From: Arenicola marina
Taxonomy: Eukaryota; Annelida; Polychaeta; Arenicolidae
Assembly: GCA_964019135.1 (NCBI GenBank)
Contig: OZ025257.1
Location: 24,598,352 to 24,662,351, forward strand
Direction: 5' to 3'
DNA: 64,000 nucleotides
Shown here: positions 9,987 through 20,700 of the stretch, in pieces
Layout of the letters: the number at the start of each line of letters is the position of its first letter
How positions within the stretch are numbered: position 1 is the stretch's first letter
The notes under the pieces: generated by a model
Told to the model about the DNA's origin: nothing
What the model saw: the letters and a program-made list of their open reading frames with translations, nothing else
Database searches by the model: none
Program-made: the position numbers and the translations under genes

Positions 9987-12795
9987 GACGTAATGTCAGT
10001 GCTTGATTTTGGCCCTTCAACTAGTTAACCCCATAACTGCGCATGGTGTCACCAATGGTGTTACCGGGTCGGAGTTTAATCCCGGTCTTGTCAATTGCAA
10101 CAGAAAACAGCTTAGATCAAAGTGAACGTATTGGGTATGCAGGCCAGTGCTGCAGTAAGTGAGTTGTTGCATGTCTCTGTGCACTAAAATGTTCAATGTA
10201 ATGATAGAAATGGTCACGGTACACGTCATCACCTGTTATATCATGTTGTATGAATTCACTTACAAACTACACATAGGACCGCAGTTCTTATTGGGTTAAG
10301 TTTGACCTACTCTACGATTGGGACGGGCAATAGGCGACACGTGTGCCTATGGTTAACACAATACAGTTGTTGCTGTAAGCGAGCTGATAGACCACCAGCT
10401 CAGCTCAATCGGGGTAAATAATTGATTAATGTTAGTTCGTGAATTCACCCAAAAAGTGGATTCTTTCTTAATTCAGAAAATCCACTTTTTGGATCACTAT
10501 CTATGTATTTTGAACCCGATATTCGTTCTACAAATCTTTCAATTAGCCTTCTTCCACTTAATCTATTGCCGTAGCCTAAGTGGATGACAGGGCCCGTATT
10601 CTGTATTCATCTTAAGTCTAAAATTTTGGCCCAATAAAATATCTAAAATTGCGAATGCCTAGTCTGCATACAGCCATCATCTCACTTAAGAACAGTTAAA
10701 AACTCAAATTTGGGCTGTATTCATAATATCCTCGTAAGTTACGCACGAAAGTACATTTTCATCTTAGCCTCACCAGCTCGTTGTTCTGGTGCTTAAGAAA
10801 TCCTCTTCAACATAATTGTAACCCTTCCTTAATTCAGAAAATCCACTTCTTGGGTGACTACTTATGGATTGTGAACCAGATAATCGCTCGACAAATTTTC
10901 CACTTAGCGCTAAGTCTAGTGGCGTAGCCTAAGTGGCGATTATGAATACGGCCCAAGATAACTTAAAGGTGACTTTAAGTTATGATATTTGACAAGATGG
11001 ACCGCATGCATAGTGGCGTCGCAGTAGCAGGCGTGATGCGAGATTTGACATTGAGAGACGCACCAATCAGATTGAACCCGCCTGAACCCGCTTGAAATAG
11101 GGGGGCAAAGAAACAACATTCGTGAGAAATATATTTAGATCGCGCTCCTTTAGCAGAGGCGGATCTATGAATTTGGAAACGGAGTAGGGCGAGACTTCCG
11201 CTCTCTAAAAACTTGCGACCGGGGGGGGGGGGGGGGCGGGGGTACGCCTCAGATGGTTTTAAATGGGCATTCTTCCGCAATAAGCAATAATGGTCAGTGA
11301 AAATTTTGTCTTGAACACCTATTTGCTTGAGGGGGTGGGTTAAAGCCTCCCCCCCCCTCTCTATCAGGATCCGACACTTGGTTTCACCTACAACATGTCA
11401 CTTTGCGCAGCCCGACTTATAGTTGCCAAGGGGAGGGGGGGGGGCGGCGTTCCAACCCCCCTAACATCCCACCTGTCGCTAGATCCGCCCCTGATTCGGC
11501 CTATGCTCTTGTGCCAGAATTTGATCGCACCGTTTGGACGGCAATATGCGCGCAGTCGGTGAGGCTGTACCCACGGGCGGATCCAAGGAGGGGGGGTGGG
11601 GGTCCCGGGGGTCCCCTTTCCTCTTTTTGAGGAAGAGTGACATTTATTAATGTATAATGTGAGGCGTCGACCCCCAACCCCCCGGTCAACCCCCCGTCAA
11701 AATATTTGAAATGGTGGAGCCCCACCCCGGTTCTAATTATTTTCAGAGCCCCACCCCACTCCCTGCTCCATCGGTCCAGTGGACGCCTCCATTTATAAAT
11801 TGCTGCTACCCGTGGTCACCTTGACATGGGCTGCTCAACGCTACCTGGCGACGTTAATAAACTCTTTCCGTTTGTCTACTTCTGTCACCGGAGGATGACA
11901 CTCAACTTCTGTCTAGTTCGGTTTCCTCTGCCTCTCCTTCTGTTGTTACATCCGGACAGAATCCACTGATTGTGACAGTTGTCGTCTGCTAAAGTAGATT
12001 ATTACCTTCATTGAACAGTTCCAAAATAAAGCGTCATTATCCGGTAGCCGTGAGATGGCAGCACAACTCAAGGTCTCACTTAGTCGCGACGCCTGGCGAA
12101 GCGATGCGCTTCCGAGAATGAGTTGCGGACTTAGCCCGCTGTTAAAAACTCAGCTGAGATGCGCCTTAAGTTGTTTATAGAGCAGCATTAAGTTTTAAAT
12201 CTCAGCTTAACCAGAAAATTAAAATAACGTCTAAAACTTAAGCCCAGATGCTGATGTTGAGAGGCGAGGCTCCTGTCTGGGTCCCCGTACGTTGTTTTGT
12301 CCAGTTGCTTTGTACTGGCCTTAAAGAGTTCTTCATCGATCAGGCTCGTTGTATTGTCACCCACAGCGGAATATTACTAGGTTAATTACCTTTAATTATG
12401 AACCAAATATATGTAATTATATAGACCATAACATTGTTCTCTTGCATTCCAGAATACGCATTAAAACCAGCCAAATACCATAGATATTAGGCTGCAACCA
12501 TAAGTATTGGGCGCTAGCAAAGTTCATAATGCGACCTTTCAGTCGCCTTAATGTTTTCGTGCCTCTCATGGTTCGCTTTTGACCGTGTTCGGAAGTTGAT
12601 CACACTGGTGATGTGGTGGCTTTACCAAGAGTCGAACCCGGCACGCGGGGGCTGCTCTGGGGCGTTTATGTCCCACTGCGGTGACTCCAAGGTGTCAACA
12701 TTACTCTCCTCTCCCGCTCTTTATCACGCTTATCCCTCACCCACCACCCTCCCTCACCCCCAACCCCCTTGTTGTCCCACTACCCTCCTCATGAG
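9987..12795. repeat. Triplicated 2.8-kb block, copy 2
   Basis: Near-identical tandem copy of 6868-9690, with small indels such as a shorter 'ggcccaataaaatatct' stretch near 10628. It includes nested inverted-repeat elements at about 10440-10952 and 'ggcggatc' elements at about 11155-11800. No gene. Confidence 0.85.
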
Positions 12796-12799
12796 CTAG

Positions 12800-13112
12800 A
12801 GGTGTGAGTGTGGCGGGGGGGGGGGGGGGTGTCCCTAGGTGCTCCGGAATCCTAGAAGTGTGTGTGTGTGTGGAGGGGCGGGGGGATGGGGTGTCCCTAT
12901 GTGCACCGGGGTCCTAGAGGTGTGTGTGCGTGTGTGTGGAGGGGTGTCCTTAGGTGCAACGGGGTCCTAGAGGGATGTGTGTTGGGGGGAGGGGGGGGGG
13001 GCGATAATTTTCCGTAGGTGCTCCGGAATCCTTCAAGTGTGTGTGGGAGGGGGTCCCTGGGTGCACCGGGATCCTAGAGGTGTGTGTGTGTGTGGGGGGG
13101 GGGGGGGTGTTA
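12800..13112. repeat. G-run minisatellite, second array
   Basis: Same family as 9691-9986, with long uninterrupted G runs on the plus strand separated by 'gtgtgtgtgtg' and 'gtgcaccgggatcctag'. Strong G-quadruplex potential. Confidence 0.85.
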
Positions 13113-13650
13113 CTTGACGTAATTAAACATATCTAACTTGACGTAATTAAACATATCTGTAAGTTGACGTAATTAAACATATCTGTAATTTGACGTACTT
13201 AAACATATTGTAATTTGACGCAATTGAAAATATCTGTAATTTGACGTGATTAAACATATCTGTAATTTGACGTAATTAAACATATCTGTAATTTGACGTA
13301 ATTATACATATCTGTAATTTGACGTAATTAAACATATCTGTAATTTGACGGAATTAAACATATCTGTAATTTGACGTAATTAAAGATATCTGTAATATGA
13401 CGTAATTAAACATATCTGTAATTTGACGTAATTAAGCATATCTGTAATTTGACGTAATTAAACATATCTGTAATTTGACGTAATTAAACATATCTGTAAT
13501 TTGACGTAATTAAAGATATCTGTAATATGACGTAATTAAACATATCTGTAATATGACGTAATTAAACATATCTGTAATTTGACGTAATTAAACATATCTG
13601 TAATTTGACGTAATTAAACACATCTGTAATTTTACGCAATTAAACATTAA
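13113..13650. repeat. 26-bp tandem repeat with TGACGTAATTAA core
   Basis: About 21 units of 26 bases, most with 'ttgacgtaattaaacat' followed by 'atctgtaa'. The core TGACGTAA resembles a CREB/ATF or PAR-bZIP site, and TAATTAAA contains a homeodomain core. A higher-order duplication is visible: the unit order around 13370-13420 recurs near 13500-13550. It lies about 1 kb beyond the 3' end of the intact secreted-protein gene. Confidence 0.9.
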
Positions 13651-14540
13651 TATATTTATAGATATCTCTACATGCATTAAAGGTAACAGTAATTCGAATT
13701 AAAGATATATCTAATTAAAATTACTGTTATCTTTAATTCATTTAAAGATACCAACAATTCGAATTAAATCGGGCGCGTGCATTGTGCGAATTAGATATTC
13801 AGTCGAGGAGACCATCAGGTAAGTCGAGTGATCGTCTTTGGAATTTGTGGTAGGTTCAGCAAGAAAGTGGAAAAAGCACTTGGTTATGGGTAGTTTGTTC
13901 AAGGAAAGCAAGTTATGGAGTAGCTGAAAATGCTCCTTAGTCCGGTGAGGCAGTCCATTATATGTTTGTATAAATATATATAAGCCTAGGCGAGACTGGC
14001 CTGTGCTATCACTGTATATGGGCGGATATAGATTATATAGAAAAGGTAGGCTTGATAGTCTCGCACAATTTGGGAAATCGTTTTCAGTTTAACAGACGGT
14101 AGGGGCCCCAAGCAGTTTTAGAAAGAATTTCATCCCGACCTAGACTCACCACCACGAACACGCAACTAGACTAATCCCCACGACTCCCACTCAGAACTAA
14201 ACCTAGACTCCACCTTTGACTAGGCAATAGTTTTTCTATCGGGACTAAATTATTTCTACTCTTTGGGCATTTAAAACCTTGTTTATGAGTACTATTGCGG
14301 TGGCAGGGGCGGATCGAGGAATTAGAAGGCTTGGATAAAAAAAAAATCAGATCATACGTCATCAACGAACTTCACTTTTGTAGGTCACAGGTCATGACAA
14401 CGTACCAATTACCAATAATAAAATCCAGGTGGTCATTTTGCGGCAGGTTCCGAGCAAGAATGCTCTAAACATTAGAGCGATATGTGTTTTATTTTGCGCA
14501 CCAGGCCGGCAAGACGCAAATATGTCCAACGATACAGCGT
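13651..14540. other. Intergenic sequence, nothing recognised
   Basis: AT-rich sequence after the 26-bp array, with an inverted repeat around 13680-13770 ('aaggtaacagtaattcgaat' opposite 'ttactgttatcttt'). A 'ggggcggatcgagg' fragment at about 14307 resembles the dispersed 'ggcggatc' elements. No supported coding region. Confidence 0.5.
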
Positions 14541-14596
14541 CAATGTAAGCAGTTGGCACGAAGTAAATTGCGACAAAGAACTGAAGCTTTCATTGC

Positions 14597-14602
14597 TTTA
14601 TT
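14597..14602 (-). terminator. Poly(A) signal of the intact gene
   Basis: AATAAA on the minus strand, about 170 bases past the stop codon. It corresponds to the signals at 3425 and 30486 in the other copies. Confidence 0.6.
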
Positions 14603-14624
14603 GCGAAAAATTGCAACAAAATCA

Positions 14625-14766
14625 AACAAACTGAAATGAGAAGCGCCGGTTGCCGTCAAAAGCAGAGTGAGCCATTTGCTCTGAGGAACCATCACATCGG
14701 GCACTTTGTTCCCCGTCAGGAGGTCAACGAGTGTCTGGAGGACAGCCTCGCTCTCGGCTGGGGTCA
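14625..14766 (-). pseudogene. Second, partial copy of the terminal exon in the 3' UTR
   Basis: Translates as LTPAESEAVLQTLVDLLTG and onward to VPQSKW and SHFSLF, clearly homologous to the terminal exon just upstream (14770-14947). It is closer to the ends of copies 1 and 3, which also have VPQGKW and SLFSLF. It follows the stop codon of the intact gene, so it is 3' UTR unless spliced separately. A possible acceptor before it would be phase 1, which does not fit the phase 2 donor of exon 7. A tandem terminal-exon duplication is the likely origin. Confidence 0.75.
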
Positions 14767-14769
14767 AAA

Positions 14770-17700
14770 TCAACCAAGCCAACTGGAGACGGCAGTGTGT
14801 GCGATTCCGACAAGCCGAGGGAACCATTTGCCCTCAGGAACCATCACATCGGGCACCTTGTTCCCCGTTAGGAGGTCAACGAGTGCCTTGAGGACAGCCT
14901 CGGTCTCGGCCGGGGTCAGTTCAAGGTCATCCAACGCTACAGCAGTGCTGGAAAGAAGCGATAGAAGTTGTGAGCAGGCATGCATCCTTCCAAGCAGGCA
15001 GAGCAATTGCGTTCTTACAGCGAGAAGACCCCAGGGGTGAGTTCGGATATGAGAGCTGCCTAATCCGACTCCGCGGAGTGCATAACCGAACGGAGATGGT
15101 GTTCCGATAGCGGGGTCACGTGGTACATTTTGCCCACCCAGAGGAGGATCACGAGGATTTCGAGCATGGCGTCCAGGCCCAACAATACGTAATATAAATA
15201 AAGTAATATTTAGACCTGCAAACAAATGTGAATATTATAACTAGAATAAAATAATGAACAAAACACGTATCAGTTTATTTATATCCTACTGTTTACCGAT
15301 CTTCATGATTTGTGCAGCTCAGCATTTACAACATTCACGCGGACCGCGGATTTTGCGTTCGGTTTATTTTGATCCGCACATGAGCGGAAAGTATGAGTGC
15401 GTATGCTCCAAATATCTGCGCCGATTACTCCGGTCGCATATCCCAACTCAACCCAGGTCTCCCCCCTCCCCCAAACCCACACACCATGGGACGTGAAGGA
15501 CCGGAAAAAATTCCGAGACTCATCCAGGGATATGGATGCGGCGTTTCAGCCCGCCCCCAGGCAGCCCTCGTAACCATTTTATGGAGAGACGCAAATGCAA
15601 AAGACACTGGCTGGATACTAACGTCTTTAGGATCAGCTTCGCCACCTCCGCAGTCTTTCCCTCCGATACCATCTTCTCAACTGAAAGAGAAGTATTAACA
15701 GTCATAAATAACCAAGTGCCAGTGGAATACGGAAGGCAATTTAGGTTGGGGGCCCTCGGGACCCTTCGTAATTGGCCAACGACCACAGTAGAACTGTCCT
15801 TACCGAAAGCCGCCAGTCGACCGTCCATGACGACCTCTTCCACGACGTTGTTGATGGCCGCCATGTGCAACAGCTCATCGGCATCCTCTTCTGCAACAAA
15901 ACACCAGGGTCAGTGAAGGTGGCTCAAGGGTCAGTGAAGGTGGCTCAAGGGTCAGTGAAGGTGGCTCAAGGGTCAGTGAAGGTGGCTCAAGGGTCAGTGA
16001 AGGTGGCTCAAGGGTCAGTGAAGGTGGCTCAAGGGTCAGTGAAGGTGGCTCAAGGGTCAGTGAAGGTGGCTCAAGGGTCAGTGAAGGTGGCTCAAGGGTC
16101 AGTGAAGGTGGCTCAAGGGTCAGTGAAGGTGGCTCAAGGGTCAGTGAAGGTGGCTCAAGGGTCAGTGAAGGTGGCTCAAGGGTCAGTGAAGGTGGCTCAA
16201 GGGTCAGTGAAGGTGGCTCAAGGGTCAGTGAAGGTGGCTCAAGGGTCAGTGAAGGTGGCTCAAGGGTCAGTGAAGGTGGCTCAAGGGTCAGTGAAGGTGG
16301 CTCAAGGGTCAGTGAAGGTGGCTCAAGGGTCAGTGAAGGTGGCTCAAGGGTCAGTGAAGGTGGCTCAAGGGTCAGTGAAGGTGGCTCAAGGGTCAGTGAA
16401 GGTGGCTCAAGGGTCAGTGAAGGTGGCTCAAGGGTCAGTGAAGGTGGCTCAAGGGTCAGTGAAGGTGGCTCAAGGGTCAGTGAAGGTGGCTCAAGGGTCA
16501 GTGAAGGTGGCTCAAGGGTCAGTGAAGGTGGCTCAAGGGTCAGTGAAGGTGGCTCAAGGGTCAGTGAAGGTGGCTCAAGGGTCAGTGAAGGTGGCTCAAG
16601 GGTCAGTGAAGGTGGCTCAAGGGTCAGTGAAGGTGGCTCAAGGGTCAGTGAAGGTGGCTCAAGGGTCAGTGAAGGTGGCTCAAGGGTCAGTGAAGGTGGC
16701 TCAAGGGTCAGTGAAGGTGGCTCAAGGGTCAGTGAAGGTGGCTCAAGGGTCAGTGAAGGTGGCTCAAGGGTCAGTGAAGGTGGCTCAAGGGTCAGTGAAG
16801 GTGGCTCAAGGGTCAGTGAAGGTGGCTCAAGGGTCAGTGAAGGTGGCTCAAGGGTCAGTGAAGGTGGCTCAAGGGTCAGTGAAGGTGGCTCAAGGGTCAG
16901 TGAAGGTGGCTCAAGGGTCAGTGAAGGTGGCTCAAGGGTCAGTGAAGGTGGCTCAAGGGTCAGTGAAGGTGGCTCAAGGGTCAGTGAAGGTGGCTCAAGG
17001 GTCAGTGAAGGTGGCTCAAGGGTCAGTGAAGGTGGCTCAAGGGTCAGTGAAGGTGGCTCAAGGGTCAGTGAAGGTGGCTCAAGGGTCAGTGAAGGTGGCT
17101 CAAGGGTCAGTGAAGGTGGCTCAAGGGTCAGTGAAGGTGGCTCAAGGGTCAGTGAAGGTGGCTCAAGGGTCAGTGAAGGTGGCTCAAGGGTCAGTGAAGG
17201 TGGCTCAAGGGTCAGTGAAGGTGGCTCAAGGGTCAGTGAAGGTGGCTCAAGGGTCAGTGAAGGTGGCTCAAGGGTCAGTGAAGGTGGCTCAAGGGTCAGT
17301 GAAGGTGGCTCAAGGGTCAGTGAAGGTGGCTCAAGGGTCAGTGAAGGTGGCTCAAGGGTCAGTGAAGGTGGCTCAAGGGTCAGTGAAGGTGGCTCAAGGG
17401 TCAGTGAAGGTGGCTCAAGGGTCAGTGAAGGTGGCTCAAGGGTCAGTGAAGGTGGCTCAAGGGTCAGTGAAGGTGGCTCAAGGGTCAGTGAAGGTGGCTC
17501 AAGGGTCAGTGAAGGTGGCTCAAGGGTCAGTGAAGGTGGCTCAAGGGTCAGTGAAGGTGGCTCAAGGGTCAGTGAAGGTGGCTCAAGGGTCAGTGAAGGT
17601 GGCTCAAGGGTCAGTGAAGGTGGCTCAAGGGTCAGTGAAGGTGGCTCAAGGGTCAGTGAAGGTGGCTCAAGGGTCAGTGAAGGTGGCTCAAGGGTCAGTG

Positions 17701-20700
17701 AAGGTGGCTCAAGGGTCAGTGAAGGTGGCTCAAGGGTCAGTGAAGGTGGCTCAAGGGTCAGTGAAGGTGGCTCAAGGGTCAGTGAAGGTGGCTCAAGGGT
17801 CAGTGAAGGTGGCTCAAGGGTCAGTGAAGGTGGCTCAAGGGTCAGTGAAGGTGGCTCAAGGGTCAGTGAAGGTGGCTCAAGGGTCAGTAAAGGTGGCTCA
17901 AGGGTCAGTAAAGGTGGCTCAAGGGTCAGTAAAGGTGGCTCAAGGGTCAGTAAAGGTGGCTCAAGGCCCAGTAAAGGTGGCTCAAGGCCCAGTAAAGGTG
18001 GCTCAAGGCCCAGTAAAGGTGGCTCAAGGCCCAGTAAAGGTGGCTCAAGGCCCAGTAAAGGTGGCTCAAGGCCCAGTAAAGGTGGCTCAAGGGTCAGTGA
18101 AGGTGGCTCAAGGGTCAGTGAAGGTGGCTCAAGGGTCAGTGAAGGTGGCTCAAGGGTCAGTGAAGGTGGCTCAAGGGTCAGTGAAGGTGGCTCAAGGGTC
18201 AGTGAAGGTGGCTCAAGGGTCAGTGAAGGTGGCTCAAGGGTCAGTGAAGGTGGCTCAAGGGTCAGTGAAGGTGGCTCAAGGGTCAGTGAAGGTGGCTCAA
18301 GGGTCAGTGAAGGTGGCTCAAGGGTCAGTGAAGGTGGCTCAAGGGTCAGTGAAGGTGGCTCAAGGGTCAGTGAAGGTGGCTCAAGGGTCAGTGAAGGTGG
18401 CTCAAGGGTCAGTGAAGGTGGCTCAAGGGTCAGTGAAGGTGGCTCAAGGGTCAGTGAAGGTGGCTCAAGGGTCAGTGAAGGTGGCTCAAGGGTCAGTGAA
18501 GGTGGCTCAAGGGTCAGTGAAGGTGGCTCAAGGGTCAGTGAAGGTGGCTCAAGGGTCAGTGAAGGTGGCTCAAGGGTCAGTGAAGGTGGCTCAAGGGTCA
18601 GTGAAGGTGGCTCAAGGGTCAGTGAAGGTGGCTCAAGGGTCAGTGAAGGTGGCTCAAGGGTCAGTGAAGGTGGCTCAAGGGTCAGTGAAGGTGGCTCAAG
18701 GGTCAGTGAAGGTGGCTCAAGGGTCAGTGAAGGTGGCTCAAGGGTCAGTGAAGGTGGCTCAAGGGTCAGTGAAGGTGGCTCAAGGGTCAGTGAAGGTGGC
18801 TCAAGGGTCAGTGAAGGTGGCTCAAGGGTCAGTGAAGGTGGCTCAAGGGTCAGTGAAGGTGGCTCAAGGGTCAGTGAAGGTGGCTCAAGGGTCAGTGAAG
18901 GTGGCTCAAGGGTCAGTGAAGGTGGCTCAAGGGTCAGTGAAGGTGGCTCAAGGGTCAGTGAAGGTGGCTCAAGGGTCAGTGAAGGTGGCTCAAGGGTCAG
19001 TGAAGGTGGCTCAAGGGTCAGTGAAGGTGGCTCAAGGGTCAGTGAAGGTGGCTCAAGGGTCAGTGAAGGTGGCTCAAGGGTCAGTGAAGGTGGCTCAAGG
19101 GTCAGTGAAGGTGGCTCAAGGGTCAGTGAAGGTGGCTCAAGGGTCAGTGAAGGTGGCTCAAGGGTCAGTGAAGGTGGCTCAAGGGTCAGTGAAGGTGGCT
19201 CAAGGGTCAGTGAAGGTGGCTCAAGGGTCAGTGAAGGTGGCTCAAGGGTCAGTGAAGGTGGCTCAAGGGTCAGTGAAGGTGGCTCAAGGGTCAGTGAAGG
19301 TGGCTCAAGGGTCAGTGAAGGTGGCTCAAGGGTCAGTGAAGGTGGCTCAAGGGTCAGTGAAGGTGGCTCAAGGGTCAGTGAAGGTGGCTCAAGGGTCAGT
19401 GAAGGTGGCTCAAGGGTCAGTGAAGGTGGCTCAAGGGTCAGTGAAGGTGGCTCAAGGGTCAGTGAAGGTGGCTCAAGGGTCAGTGAAGGTGGCTCAAGGG
19501 TCAGTGAAGGTGGCTCAAGGGTCAGTGAAGGTGGCTCAAGGGTCAGTGAAGGTGGCTCAAGGGTCAGTGAAGGTGGCTCAAGGGTCAGTGAAGGTGGCTC
19601 AAGGGTCAGTGAAGGTGGCTCAAGGGTCAGTGAAGGTGGCTCAAGGGTCAGTGAAGGTGGCTCAAGGGTCAGTGAAGGTGGCTCAAGGGTCAGTGAAGGT
19701 GGCTCAAGGGTCAGTGAAGGTGGCTCAAGGGTCAGTGAAGGTGGCTCAAGGGTCAGTGAAGGTGGCTCAAGGGTCAGTGAAGGTGGCTCAAGGGTCAGTG
19801 AAGGTGGCTCAAGGGTCCAGTGAAGGTGGCTCAAGGCCCAGTGAAGGTGGCTCAAGGCCCAGTGAAGGTGGCTCAAGGCCCAGTGAAGGTGGCTCAAGGC
19901 CCAGTGAAGGTGGCTCAAGGCCCAGTGAAGGTGGCTCAAGGCCCAGTGAAGGTGGCTCAAGGCCCAGTGAAGGTGGCTCAAGGCCCAGTGAAGGTGGCTC
20001 AAGGCCCAGTGAAGGTGGCTCAAGGCCCAGTGAAGGTGGCTCAAGGCCCAGTGAAGGTGGCTCAAGGCCCAGTGAAGGTGGCTCAAGGCCCAGTGAAGGT
20101 GGCTCAAGGCCCAGTGAAGGTGGCTCAAGGCCCAGTGAAGGTGGCTCAAGGCCCAGTGAAGGTGGCTCAAGGCCCAGTGAAGGTGGCTCAAGGCCCAGTG
20201 AAGGTGGCTCAAGGGTCAGTGAAGGTGGCTCAAGGGTCAGTGAAGGTGGCTCAAGGGTCAGTGAAGGTGGCTCAAGGGTCAGTGAAGGTGGCTCAAGGGT
20301 CAGTGAAGGTGGCTCAAGGGTCAGTGAAGGTGGCTCAAGGGTCAGTGAAGGTGGCTCAAGGGTCAGTGAAGGTGGCTCAAGGGTCAGTGAAGGTGGCTCA
20401 AGGGTCAGTGAAGGTGGCTCAAGGGTCAGTGAAGGTGGCTCAAGGGTCAGTGAAGGTGGCTCAAGGGTCAGTGAAGGTGGCTCAAGGGTCAGTGAAGGTG
20501 GCTCAAGGGTCAGTGAAGGTGGCTCAAGGGTCAGTGAAGGTGGCTCAAGGGTCCAGTGAAGGTGGCTCAAGGCCCAGTGAAGGTGGCTCAAGGCCCAGTG
20601 AAGGTGGCTCAAGGCCCAGTGAAGGTGGCTCAAGGCCCAGTGAAGGTGGCTCAAGGCCCAGTGAAGGTGGCTCAAGGCCCAGTGAAGGTGGCTCAAGGCC

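Noticed and set aside
13113-13650. CRISPR-like regular spacing
   Set aside because: Contiguous tandem repeat without unique spacers, in an animal genome.
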